Assembly: GCA_037783545.1 (NCBI GenBank)
Contig: JBBELK010000490.1
Location: 434,001 to 498,000 of the forward strand
Length of the DNA stretch: 64,000 nt
Reading direction: 5' to 3'
From: Henricia sp. BOLD:AAB3569
Taxonomy: Eukaryota; Echinodermata; Asteroidea; Spinulosida; Echinasteridae
Of the stretch, positions 50,747 through 61,876 are shown piece after piece. Made by a program: the position numbers and the translations under genes. The notes beneath the pieces are model-generated. The model saw nothing but the letters and a program-made list of their open reading frames with translations, did not search any database and was not told where the DNA came from. Numbering within the stretch: position 1 is the first letter of the stretch; every line of letters begins with the position of its first letter.

Positions 50747-52970
50747 TCACAGGTTACAAGTAATCAAGGCTCCCCGATGGGGATTCCTGGTTTCCTGCTT
50801 GGTTCCTGCGAGGAATCTTGCTGGGCGCTTTCTCTTTCCCTTAGCATCTAAGGAAGAGTCTGCAATAAGCAACTTCACTCGTTGAATGTGCCCGTCTGCA
50901 CTGGGGAAGACTTCGGCAACACGACCAAGTTGCCAGCAGTTATCGTCTACTATGATGAGAACATCTCCACCATTGACTTCTGGTCTGTTCTTCAACCATT
51001 TCTGACGCATTTGAAGAGTACATGTAGGCCTATGTAGATATTCTTTTTTCCAACGAGCCCAGAATTCATTCACTAGGTGTTGGACTCTTCTCCAGCGTTT
51101 CTTGAAATAAACCAGGGGGAAGGAGAATGACGCTTGACTTCAGCGTAAGTAAGTGGTTAGGTGTAAGCGGTTCCGTTTATTTCGGGTCATTGAGGTTTCC
51201 TACGGACAGTACACGACCGTTCACTATCGCTGCCGACTCGCACATAAGAGTCCTTATAGAGATTCATCATCAAGTTGCGTCCCGTGTTGACCCTCCTCAC
51301 AGATCCTATTTGTCTCTCCCAAACAGATCTTATTTGTCTCTCCCATGACTTGACGAGAGAGCATTCATCTTGGTCATGTGGTAGTCACAACCCTTTTATT
51401 GTAGGACGTGTTGAATCTTGGAGTGATCCATCTCTTCTATGGCCTTCTTCAACTCGAGTTCCGCGCCAACGAAGTTGGTGCTCTGATCAGACCTTAGCAG
51501 TCTCACTGATCCGCGCAGATCCGTAAAACGGCGGAGGGCGTTATTGAACGAGTCTGTATAGTGAGGGTGTTGGCCACCTCGATGTGGATAGCTCTTGATG
51601 CCATGCAGGTAAACAGGACCCCATACCACTTCATCTCCTTTCTGTCCTCTTTGATGATCCATGGCCCAAAATAATCTACGCCACAGTAAGAGAATGGTGG
51701 CGAAGGCTGGAGTCTATCGTATGGAAGAGCGGACATTTTCTGCTCGTTTGGTTTGCTGTACAGTCTGCGGCGGGTGACACATCGATGTATAAGACTAACC
51801 ACTGCTGAGCTGCAACCAATTATCCAGAAGCCATTAGTGCTTATGGCTTGCGTTGTCTGGCTTCGCCTTTGGTGTGCGACTTGCTGGTGAAAGTGGCGAA
51901 ATATCATTTCGGTCACGTAGTGTTTGCGTGGAAGAATTGCTGGGTGCTTGAAACCAAAGGATGTTTCTGCCATCTGGATGCGCATGCGGCCACCAACTCG
52001 CATTATGCCGTCTTCGTCGATAAATGGGTCCAGTTTGAAGATGGGAATACTTCTCCTCAAGGTGCGATTCCGGTCATCACGAGATTCAGGTTTCTCACCA
52101 TCGCTGCCGTGTTGGAGACGGGAAAGAATTCCAAGTTCTTGAGCAAATACTTCCCGCTGAACCAAGCCAACTACATGTATCTGGAGCTCAGCTAGACTGG
52201 TTCCCGTCCACATATTCCACACAGGAGAATATAAGGACAGGTAAAGGGCGCTTCATCTTGATCTGTAATTGGTCGTCTTTGCGCGTGCGCATTGTGTTTT
52301 TTATATTTAAAATTGGCCAAGCCTTTGCTTTAGGCAATGTACTTTATTTACATATTTGGATATGTTCGACACGCACGGCCAAGTTACAAATGTCAATGCA
52401 AAATTTGCGCACTTACTAAAAAAAAATAGGCCTAATAATAATAACCACGTGACGGGCAGAATTCTGCCCGTCATGGCTGCCCTTTACCGATCCCTATATT
52501 TTCGCAATAAGCGAACCAATCTATAGGGTGTTAAGTAAGGTTGTTTTGCCCTTACCCGACGTAATTGTTAGCACTGTATACTCAGTGCTTTCCACTGAGT
52601 ATACAGTGCTAACAATTACGTCGGGTAAGGGCAAAACAACCTTACTTAACATTCAATTTCCCCGACGTAAGTCCATAAATCAACTTCCAATCTATAGGGA
52701 TCGGGAACCAATCTAGAGCACATCGTGCTGAAGATCGTGGACGCTGAGTCGTACCGGCTTGGGGACGATCGTAGCTTGCGTGCCACTCTGAACCACCTCT
52801 GATGATTTCGTCTTGACACGTTTCTCAAGCCTTTTCTTGAAGTCGATACAGGTGGCAATGACTCGCATAGCTTGACGCCAGTCTGAAAGACGTCCAAGGT
52901 TTATAGCGGGCTGTAGTGCTTGTGTAGCTAGGACTTTCACCGTCTTCACTTCTGGGTCACCTTTCACGAG
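50747..52970 (-). pseudogene. Second BEL/Pao element, fragmentary pol
   Basis: Minus-strand remnants of a BEL/Pao polyprotein unlike the intact one. First comes a pre-integrase segment (52713-52967, LGRLSDWRQAMRVIATCIDF). It is interrupted by the inverted-repeat insertion at 52230-52710. The integrase part (51503-52222) has GGRMRIQMAETSFGFKHPA, an HHCC-like finger (HFHQQVAHQ ... HRCVTRRR, with the CxxC broken) and GVDYFGPW. A frameshift near 51560 is followed by SDQSTNFVGAE (51396-51662). The tail (50747-51073) has EFWARWKKEYLH, VLIIVDDNCWQLGRV and HIQRVKLL. The catalytic Glu region is missing between 51396 and 51073. Inactive. Confidence 0.88.
52451..52704. repeat. Nested palindromes: minimal foldback inside a second inverted repeat
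   Basis: GACGGGCAGAATTCTGCCCG with TC (52451-52472) is a perfect 22-bp palindrome. CCGATCCCTATA (52487-52498) pairs with TATAGGGATCGG (52693-52704). Between them 52530-52650 is a nearly perfect hairpin starting GTTAAGTAAGGTTGTTTTGC, the same TIR as the tRNA-bearing foldback at 15815 but with the interior gone. Confidence 0.85.
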
Positions 52971-53039
52971 TGGATAATAGGCTGGGCTTTGGTCGAAATT
53001 CGTTAACGGAATGGTTATCGGGCTTTATTTCCCTTTATA

Positions 53040-54240
53040 AAAAAAATATCCGAAGTACAAAGTGTCCGAGAAGGGACACTCTGGAGACGGCTGTGAATGT
53101 TTTGAATTCGAGGGAGGTAACCCGTAGGTAATTAAAAGAAAAGCGCCCTCTCGACACCGAAGTACTTTGAATAAAAACGTCACTGTTTCCGGTCTTTATT
53201 TACCTTTTTAAAAACATCCCTCTCGTGCCGCGATTATTCTAGGCAAGATATTTCTGGAGACGCGGGGACGCGGAGACGGCTGTGAATGTTTTGAATTCGA
53301 GTGGGGTATCCCGTCGATAAATAAAAGAAAAGCGCCCTCTCGACACCGAAGTACTTTGAATAAAAACGTCTGACTGTTTCCGGTCTTTATTTACCTTTTT
53401 AAAAACATCCCTCTCGTGCCCCGATTTTTCTGGGCAAGAGGGTTTCTGGAGACGCGGAGACGGCTGTAAATGTTTTGAATTCGAGGGGGGTAACCCGTAG
53501 GTAATTTAAAGAAAAGCGCCCTCTGGACACCGAAGAACTTTGAATAAAAACGTCACTGTTTCCGGTCTTTATTTACTATTTTTTAAACATCCTTTTCGTG
53601 CCGCGATTATTCTGGGCAAGAGGGTTTCTGGAGACGCGGAGACGCGGAGACAGGAGACGGCTGTAAATGTTTTGATTTCGAGGGGGGTATCCCGTCGATA
53701 AATAAAGAAAAGCGCCCTCTCGACACCGAAGTACTTTGAATAAAAACGTCACCGTTTCCGGTCTTTATTTACCTTTTTTTAAACATCTCTCTCGTGCCGC
53801 GATTATTCTGGCCAAGAGGGTTTCTGGAGACGCGGAGACGGCTGTAAATGTTTTGATTTCGAGAGGGGTATCCCGTCGATAAATAAAGAAAAGCGCCCTC
53901 TCGACACCGAAGTACTTTGAATAAAAACGTCACTGTTTCCGGTCTTTATAATACCTTTTTTAAAACATCCCTCTCGTGCCGCGATTATTTTGGGCAAGAG
54001 AATTTCTGGAGACGCGGAGACGGGAGACGGCTGTGAATGTTTTGAATTCGAGGGGGGTATCATGTCGATAAATAAAAGAAAAGCGCCCTCTCGACACCGA
54101 AGTACTTTGAATAAAAACGTCACTGTTTCCGGTATTTATTTACCTTTTTTTAAACATCCCTCTCGTGCCGCCATTATTCCGGGCAAGAGGGTCTCTGGAG
54201 ACGCGGAGACGGCTGTGAATGTTTTGATTTTCAGGGGGAG
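53040..54240. repeat. ~190-bp tandem satellite, at least six units
   Basis: AAGCGCCCTCTCGACACCGAAG recurs at 53141, 53330, 53514, 53710, 53891 and 54081 (spacings 181-196 bp). Each unit also has GTTTCCGGTCTTTATTTACC, CCCTCTCGTGCCGC, GAGACGCGGAGACGGCTGT and TTTGAATTCGAGGG. Length varies through duplicated GAGACGCG words. The last unit runs into a poly-G tract. Confidence 0.93.
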
Positions 54241-54304
54241 GGGGGGGGGAGGGGGGGGGGGGCGGTGGGGTGGGGGGGGGGGGGGGGGTGGGGGGGGGGG
54301 GCGG
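54235..54304 (+). repeat. Poly-G tract
   Basis: About 70 bp of almost pure G with single A, C or T interruptions; strong potential for four-stranded G structures. Prone to sequencing error. Confidence 0.9.
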
Positions 54305-54337
54305 GGTATTTTGTTGGGATCGTTTCCGAGCGCCCCG

Positions 54338-54590
54338 GGGCCAATTTCATAAAGCTGTTTAGCATAAATTTTTGCTTAATCAAAAATGTGTTTGCTTTAT
54401 AAAAATGGGTCAATAGTCAAAATTGCATCTCAATTTGTGTTTTTTACAATATCTGCTATTCTTGTTAAGAACACAAGTTGAAATAAAATGTTAACTTTTA
54501 ACACATTTTTATAAAGCAAACACATTTTTTATTAAGCAAATTTTTTTGCTAAACAAAAACGTGTCACATTTCCTCAAATTTGGTAAGCAG
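54338..54590. repeat. MITE-like inverted repeat between G-rich arrays
   Basis: TTGCTTAATCAAAAATGTG... (54373-54408) pairs with ...CACATTTTTTATTAAGCAA (54506-54541), including GTTTGCTTTATAAAAATG on both sides. It is preceded by GGGGCCAATTTCATAAAGC. Confidence 0.65.
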
Positions 54591-54754
54591 CGGAGAGCCA
54601 CATTACAACGTCTGTACGACGGCTGACTGTGAAGCCGCCATCTTGACAACGTATTTTGGCAAATAATCCATTCCATATTGAGCAAACGTTGGCGCCAACG
54701 TTAACGAACCGTTCGCGTGTTTGGAACGCAGCCCTGGTTTTACACACAATGGAA

Positions 54755-55065
54755 AGGGGGATCGAGGGGGGTGGGGGGGGGGGGTGGGGGATGGGGGGTG
54801 GGGGATGGGGGTGGGGGGTGGGGGGGGTGGGGGGGTGGGGGTGGGGGGGGGGGGTGGGGGTGGGGGGGGTGGGGGGAGGGAGGGTGGGGGGTGGGGGGAG
54901 GGAGGGTGGGGGAGGGAGGGGGGAGGGAGGGTGGGGAGGGTGGGGGAGGGAGGGTGGGGGAGGGTGGGGGAGGGAGGGTGGGGGAGGGTGGGGGAGGGAG
55001 GGTGGGGGAGGGTGGGGGGAGGGTAGGGGAGGGAGGGTGGGGGAGGGTGGGAGGAGGGTGGGGAT
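54755..55065 (+). repeat. G-rich minisatellite (GGGAGGGTGGGGGA type), array 1
   Basis: ~310 bp of GGGAGGGTGGG / GGGGGTGGGG words on the plus strand. All Gly/Arg- or Pro-rich frames here are by-products of the repeat. Confidence 0.95.
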
Positions 55066-55296
55066 TGCACTCACTATGCTCCGTGCACGACCAAACTCTC
55101 TGTGGGGGTGTGCAGTGGGGCAAAAAATCCACAGAGTAACCAAATTCGCGGTTACTGTGTGGATTGTGCAATTTGCACCGCTCACTATGTGGATGGCGCT
55201 CACTATGTGGACGGTGTAACTGTGTGGATCGCCCCTCTCGTCGATAATTTTCGATAATTTTCGAAATTTCAGAGGCTTAGGGAGTTCTGTTTTGTG
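55066..55296. repeat. Spacer with repeated CTCACTATG(T) words
   Basis: Short unique-looking DNA between the two G-rich arrays, with CACTATGTGGA and CTGTGTGGAT words repeated several times in 55140-55230. Confidence 0.5.
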
Positions 55297-55607
55297 GGGG
55301 AAGGGAGGGTGGGGGGAGGGAGGGTGGGGAGGGAGGGTGGGGGTAGGGAGGGTGGGGGGAGGGAGGGTGGGGGAGGGAGGGTGGGGGGAGGGAGGGTGGG
55401 GGAGGGAGGGTGGGGGAGGGAGGGTGGGGGAGGGTGGGGGAGGGTGGGGGGTGGGGGAGGAGGAGGGTGGGGGAGGGAGGGTGGGGGAGGGAGGGTGGGG
55501 GAGGGAGGGTGGGGGAGGGTGGGGGAGGGTGGGGGGGTGGGGGAGGAGGAGGGTGGGGGAGGGAGGGTGGGGGGAGGGGGGTGGGGGTGGGGGTGGGGGG
55601 GGAGTTG
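55297..55607 (+). repeat. G-rich minisatellite, array 2
   Basis: Same GGGAGGGTGGGGGA words and strand as array 1, similar length. Confidence 0.95.
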
Positions 55608-56412
55608 CCCGCGGGGTTCACTTGGTCTCACCAAATGACCGTTCTGCTCATTTGTTGCAATTGGGCTACTACCAAATGACTTTGGACATCAACTAAACAA
55701 AACACTCTGAAGTCGCTCAGGAAACTTTTTTTCAACAACTTGCATATGGACCTTTTAAACTTTGAGATAGTGATGTGTTATGATATATGCACTCCACTCT
55801 ATACATACGATACATGTAGCTGCAAAATACTGGTATGAACTACTTTTAAATACAATACACGTATAATATTTACAAATCAATAAGTTGATATACCCTGCAA
55901 AAAGTTGCAAATAATTTTCGGCATTTATGGAAGACATTATTTAACCAATATAATACTTGCATATGACCACAGGCACAACATAATTTGGGCAATTAAATTT
56001 GTGTACAGTATACATACTTCCAAAATAAATTACATGCACATTGTTATTGCGAGTGTAAAATTAAAGCAGCTGATTTTTTCTATACATCAATGAGTTACAA
56101 TTTCAAATTAAAATTTTGATTTTGTACAATAACCAGCATTATTATAAAAAATCAAGCTTTTGCGAATACCGTGCATTTCTGATACTGTGCAGCACATTAT
56201 CTGATACGCTGGGTGCACAAAATCACGCGCATCATGCATCGAGTGAATGCACTGTGCGTGTACGTGCAACGCGCGCATGAGTACTGCAACAAAAGCACAT
56301 GCAGTTATAAACGTTGAAAAGGAACTGGAGTTTTCAATACCAAACGGACAAAAATCTTGCAGAAATCTTACAAAACAAAAAAGATATAAGCTTCATTTTA
56401 TATGACAATAAT
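55608..56412. other. No gene recognised
   Basis: AT-rich, no motif beyond short frames. Confidence 0.45.
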
Positions 56413-56546
56413 AATATTGGATGTCTTTTCGGGTGATATGAGAATATACCGCACTCGTCATGAAAATACCCAAAATTGTCCTTTGGCTCGTTCCGTATTT
56501 TCATGACTCGTGCGGTATATTTTCACCTTCAAACCCATCCAATATT
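56413..56546. repeat. Inverted repeat (134 bp)
   Basis: AATATTGGATG ... ATATACCGCAC(T)CGTCATGAAAATAC pairs with the right half, centre near 56480. Confidence 0.75.
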
Positions 56547-56693
56547 ACAGTATATAAGTACACCATGATACATGTAGCACGCAAACCTGCCGCCTTTTTT
56601 CATGCAAATTCTTTAGGGTATTAACACTGAAATTTGTTATTTTTGAAAATGGAAAAATGCTAAAAGGTGTGGATTCGATCTCTTAATGGCTCG

Positions 56694-57184
56694 GTCACAC
56701 ATACGCGACGCACGGCCCGCACATTGAAAATTAATTTAAAAATGGAAAATAAAATTAGTGCGTCGTTGTGCGCCCAACTTTTGTCAGGATTTGGGAGAAG
56801 CTAGCGAGTTGACAACGAATGCACATCGTGTTGCTAGCGCGCTGCGCGTATACAGGGCGCATACAGAGCGCATACAGAGCGCACATGTTAAACAATCCAA
56901 CGAATGCACATCGTGTGCTCTGCGTGTGTCTGGCGTTGGTCCAGCGCGCTCTGCGCTTGTCTGCCGTCCTTCTGGCGTGTATATTCATGCGTCGAGCTCC
57001 GCGCACATTTTTGTGCATGCACAAAAATCCCGACGCACACAGCGAATGACAACGAATGCATAGCGTTGGTCCAGCGCGCTCGACGAACGAGTAACGAATG
57101 CTGACGCACACCTAGCGAACGACGACGCACTGGCCAAAATTGCTATTTTTTAAGTGCGCGGGCCGTGCGTCGTGTATGTGTGAC
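56694..57184. mobile_element. MITE with GTCACACATAC ends
   Basis: 491 bp; ~32-bp TIRs GTCACACATAC(G/A)CGACGCACGG... with two to three mismatches. The interior is rich in GCGCATACAGAGCGC, AACGAATGCA and TTGGTCCAGCGCGCT repeats on both strands. Frames here (56755-57130) follow these repeats and are not genes. Confidence 0.8.
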
Positions 57185-57954
57185 TGGCGCATAACGCATA
57201 TCGTGCAGCATATATAAGTCCATATCGTACTACACTTTAAGTTTATTTAATTGATTCCGCATGAGTTGTCTATCTTGCACCTATGGCGCTATATTATGCT
57301 TTGCTTTTGAGTGATTTCAATTAATATTTTATTATGCCTTTTTTTGCTTAACTAAATATTTGTAGTGAAAGTTGGGAAAAAAGGCAACTACACTTTAAGA
57401 ATCAAGTAAACCGTTGACAGGAATACAATTTGACATGTTGGAAGAAGCAATGAGCTCTGCATCGGAAAATAGAAGTTCAATATCAAAGCAATGCATAGTG
57501 TTTGTTATTAAGTGCATACAGTCCACATATTTACATGTACATCTACACAATTTAACTTGAAAAACGATGTATACATGCACATGATTGTAATTACATGTAC
57601 GTGTATTTTGAAAGAACTGACTACATGACATACATGTTGGCAAATTGGTTAGTAATCATTAACAATACATGTATTACTTTGAACGATACTGATTCGTCAA
57701 TGACGGTAAATATAATATGGAATGATTTTGAGGGTGATATGAGAATTTGGTATTCGATTTAACCAGTTGATGACGCCGGGATTATTTTTTGGGGGGAAAA
57801 AAGAAAAGAAAAAAAAAGGCAAATGCAATTGGCCAAAAGTTACATGCAAGACCAAGCGAAGCACCACAAATACCGGTACCGACTCTCGAGTAATTTCTAC
57901 ATTCATTCTATGAATCCTCTACCCAAAAGATCTAGTCTAGGTTAGACATTCATT
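57185..57954. other. No gene recognised
   Basis: AT-rich; several TACATGTAC words at 57530-57675. Nothing coding. Confidence 0.45.
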
Positions 57955-58233
57955 ATCGATAGTAAAGGGCGTGAGCTAACACGCATGTTGTCCGTGGCAG
58001 TGGCGCGCTTCTTTAGCTTAAACAGCAACCTCACGTGGCACGAGTTTATGCAAATTACCTTCAGCAGTACGAACGCCTTGTGTCAAGCACGACGATCACC
58101 TTAATAGTTTTTCTTTATTTTTGGGCTGGAAATCTTGTGCAATAACAAAGAAAAACATTAGGTGATTTGCATAAACTCGCGCCACTACCACAGACAACAG
58201 GCGCAGCGTGTTAGCTCACGCCGGACTATCGAT
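57955..58233. repeat. Foldback repeat with ATCGATAGT ends
   Basis: Left arm ATCGATAGT...GGCGTGAGCTAACACGC, GTGGCAGTGGCGCG and AGTTTATGCAAAT pairs with the right arm in reverse. About 280 bp, centre near 58110. Confidence 0.8.
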
Positions 58234-58525
58234 TAACGCCTAACTAAGGCTACAAAAGATCATACTTTGCAACACTCCGAGTCAACCGCCCCTGTGACTG
58301 TACACTGCCAGAACATTTAAGACACCGCATAAGCCAAAGGTGAGTTTGGTATTTTCATGATAAGTACAATTATGTACGTATGTATTCTCATATCAACCTC
58401 AAAACCATTCAATTGTATTGTTATAAAGCTTTTACGTTATTTTGTATGATTTTTCTTTCTGGGTGCAGTTTATTTTCTGCGTTTACAACTGCATGCAGTT
58501 TTGTTGCTGTTGTGCGGTATTTTTT

Positions 58526-58557
58526 AATACGGTTCACCGTATACGGTGAACCGTATT
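58526..58557. repeat. Perfect 32-bp palindrome
   Basis: AATACGGTTCACCGTA followed directly by its exact reverse complement, with no spacer. Confidence 0.97.
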
Positions 58558-58859
58558 ACGCGTATAAGTGAATGGGACAAAGCAACCGGACTATTGGTTG
58601 CCAGGTAATTGTGTGCACTATGTAGCAACAGCACCAGCTTAGTGTGTTACTTTCTAAACTGCACCTCCATTTGAAAGTGAAGAATTCGGGGCACCAGACA
58701 TTATGCAAATGTTTACACGCAAATGGCTAATTGGGAGATCTATTTAAAATGCACTATAGTTTCCCTGAAAGCTTTACATTATATTTAAAATATTATATCC
58801 TTAACATGTTGACAACGACACCAGTACGACACAAGCAGACACTGACTACCACCACATAA

Positions 58860-59333
58860 GGGGCCGTCCATAAAGTACGTACGCACGGAGGGGGGAGGGG
58901 GTGGTCCAAGCCAATGCGCAAACCGAAAATTTGCTTTTAGTAAATCGGGAAAGGATGGAAAAGTTGGCCATAGCTTCAGACCTTGTACAAAACATTACTA
59001 GGCTACACATTTTTCTCACTCCTCAATTTAGGTTCTTTTTCATTAAATCTGTATTTACTGATGATTGATGTGTCATTGTAAGTAAAAAAAAATGCAAAAG
59101 AAATTTATACATTTTGTAATTTATTTCAGATTTTGGAGGCGACATGCAAATCGTACTAGTAGTATACATGTAGCACTATGCATGTAGTACTGAATTACTA
59201 ATGCTTTATTGCCAATGCTGAGGTATATATGGAATGCGTATGCGTACACAGGGGAGGGGAGTTGGAGCCACTGCGTACGACATGCGTAGAGGTGGGTGGG
59301 CATTTCATGCGTACGTACTTTATGGACGGCCCC
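58860..59333. mobile_element. MITE with GGGGCCGTCC ends and TAA flanks
   Basis: 474 bp. Termini GGGGCCGTCCATAAAGTACG and complement, flanked by TAA (58857-58859, 59334-59336). The 3-bp TWA duplication suits PIF/Harbinger. Confidence 0.85.
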
Positions 59334-59717
59334 TAATTGGCTCCCGACCACCACATAATTGGCTCCCCGGCAGATAGATAGAGGAACACTAATAACCCGT
59401 ATTACTTTGCTTAAATAGTACATTGTATTACGTGTCAAAAAAAATGTCCTACTTTTAATCTTAAATAACTTTGTCATTTTTCAACGGATTTAAACCAAAA
59501 TTTCACATCATGTAAATGAGGCCTGACAAATGTTATTGAGTGACTTTCATCAGTTTTGTCAAAAAGGTTGAGATTTAAACACCATACAAACAAAAAGTCA
59601 ATTTCAGAATTCGCTACTTTCGACTTGGCCTCCTTTAATGTCAATACGTCGCTGGAATGTGTGTGCTGAGCCGAAAGCTTCCGAGGAAAGGCGCCTGCGG
59701 GATCACTCCAAATATTA

Positions 59718-59994
59718 TGCACCTATCAATTGTTTCTCCCCCCCCCACCCCCCGCGCTGCCTTACCCCCTAGGTGGGGGTTTGGTCACATTTTTCATGCC
59801 CCAGGGTGGGGCATTTGGCACATTTTCTGTGCATGTTTGTGCATTTTTGCGCATGTTTTGCACCCGAGGGTGGGATTTTTGTCACCTAAATGTTGCCCCA
59901 GGGGTGGGGATTTTGTCACGCAAAAAGTGACAATCCCCACCCCTTAGGTGGGGTAGTCTGGGGGGAGGGGTGGGGGAAACAATTGATAGGTGCA
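59718..59994. mobile_element. PIF/Harbinger-like MITE (copy 2)
   Basis: 277 bp; same TGCACCTATCAATTGTT termini as 49418-49615, flanked here by TTA on both sides. Interior longer, with GTGCATTTTTGCGCATG words. Confidence 0.87.
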
Positions 59995-60244
59995 TTACGC
60001 AAACCATCTCGATCATTTCGCACAATTCATCAAGAGGTGCAAAGGGACCTCAGACATAGACAATTTCTTTGACAATGGCGGATGCCAAGGCCTTTTTTAC
60101 ATGTGAAATTTTGGTTTAAATCCGTTGAAAAAAGTACATGTAGGACATGTTTTTTTTATTTTTTGGCACGTAGAATATAATACAGCAGTGTTGTACATGT
60201 ACGCATCATACTGCTATACATTTTGTAATATGTATACATATACA
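59995..60244. other. No gene recognised
   Basis: AT-rich spacer between two MITEs. Confidence 0.4.
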
Positions 60245-60606
60245 TGGGGTGTTTCAAAATAAAGTGAAATTTTAGGCCTATAGCCTGTAAGAGGCTGCCC
60301 AGCAATAACCGTAGTTATATTTTAACATGTTTCATGAAATATCTTGTGTTGGGCATTACCAAGCTTATGTGGAGCCATACATTTTAGAACGTGTCTCACT
60401 CTCCATGTCAACCGAAGATTAACACCAAGTTTGCTGATTGATCAATTAACTGAAACAATTAATGACCCTGCTGAAAAGTACTTTATAACAATATCACTTC
60501 TCAATAAAAAAAAATGTGGTTCAATATCTGTAGAGATATGCTTATTTCACGCCACTTGGAATTTTGGTTGACAGATATATTTGTTATGTTATTTTGAAAC
60601 ACCCCA
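60245..60606. repeat. MITE with TGGGGTGTTTCAAAATAA ends
   Basis: 362 bp; the left TGGGGTGTTTCAAAATAA pairs with the right TTATTTTGAAACACCCCA with only a local offset. No transposase. The superfamily is uncertain because the flanks show at most a CA duplication. Confidence 0.75.
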
Positions 60607-60775
60607 CAGCATAATAATTTACAAAAGCACTCTAGGCGGAGACTGGACACTGGAGCATATTGGCAGCGATTAATGTGCATGCATCACACATCAAGAGTGC
60701 ATTTTGTTAAATCGTGGTTGCCTGAAAGTACTTCGGGTTTCCACCTTTCCAAAATCAAAGAAATTCACTTGAATA

Positions 60776-60917
60776 GACCGTATCGAATAGCCGCCATTTC
60801 GTGGGGCAGTTTCTTTGTTCCTTGAGGACATGCATGGTTGCACATATTGTGCTTCCATTGTTAAACGGTTTAAGTAACAAGAGGTGCCCCACGAAATGGC
60901 GGCTATTCGATACGGTC
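60776..60917. repeat. Short MITE with GACCGTATCGAATAGCC ends
   Basis: 142 bp, ~34-bp perfect TIRs, TA on both sides (60774-60775, 60918-60919). Confidence 0.85.
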
Positions 60918-60997
60918 TATAAGGGCCCTCTCACACACGGAAAAATCTCGAGCGCGAGCGGCAGGTCTGAGTTTCACGAGTTGGTAAATTTGGTTAA

Positions 60998-61512
60998 AGC
61001 CCCAGTGGATCATTTGCAATGACCCCAAAAAGTAAACTACAGGGGAAAAGTTCTGAAAGTAAAGATTGAATTAATACCAACTTCCCAATGAAAGGTTTTC
61101 GCTCAAAATGATATAATTTTACCATAAAATAATCCGTAAAGATGAAATTATTTAGATCGTTTGCAAACGATTTACTTATTTTTGGTTCGCATCTACGCGG
61201 TCCAAAATGCATGGGCGCTGTGTACTGTGTGCGTGTTCCAACGCGATGCATTTTTATGGATCGCACGCACACGCAGTATGTGCGCCACAGAGTGCATGAC
61301 GCAAGCCACATATAGTACCCGATCAACTGAGAACGAATATTTGAAACGCCCCGCCAAGGCCAGGAAAATGCATACGGATTTTCATGGTTTTTTTAAACGT
61401 GGTACATTTGACAAAGCTGAAATTTCTTCGGATGAGTTTGTTGATGTCTTTCTTATGATTTATAATAGTTTTATTCGCAGAATCGCTCAAAAACAGATCA
61501 TCTACAGGGCCT
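60998..61512 (+). mobile_element. TTAA-flanked element, copy 1
   Basis: 515 bp between TTAA at 60994-60997 and 61513-61516. The ends AG(C/G)CCC.GT resemble each other as short TIRs. It matches copy 2 in reverse over its full length. A TTAA duplication is used by piggyBac and Kolobok; the AGG-type terminus favours Kolobok, from recollection of family features. Confidence 0.75.
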
Positions 61513-61876
61513 TTAACTCGAGAAAACTCGTGGGACAACTCGTAACAACTCGTAGCAGCGCGCAGCTGGTGTTAACATTTCGGCCACGAGTTGCCAACTC
61601 GTGCAACACTTGCCAAACTCATGCAACTCGTGTGTAACTCGTAGGCCACTAGTACAATTCGTAGCAATCTCGTACAGCAATGTATCACATGAGTTTGATA
61701 CGAGTTATAAGACTTCAAGCACGAGTTGCAAGAGTCGGTGAAGTTCCAGATGGTTTGGCGCAAAATGCCGAAGTCGGGTAACTCGTACCAAACTCGTAAC
61801 TGACTCGCAGTAAGTTCAGAAAGCTCGTGGTGAACTCGTGAGTTACTTGGCCTAATTCGTAATAACTCGTAGTTAA

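Noticed and set aside
54574..55696. Long Gly/Arg- and Pro-rich open frames on both strands
   Set aside because: They follow entirely from the G-rich minisatellite; all frames are open in such DNA.
61161..61637. 158-codon plus-strand frame and the 159-codon frame on the opposite strand (61572-62051)
   Set aside because: They arise from the inverted pair of TTAA elements and the ACTCGTA repeats; a poly-T length change shifts the frame between copies, so coding constraint is doubtful.
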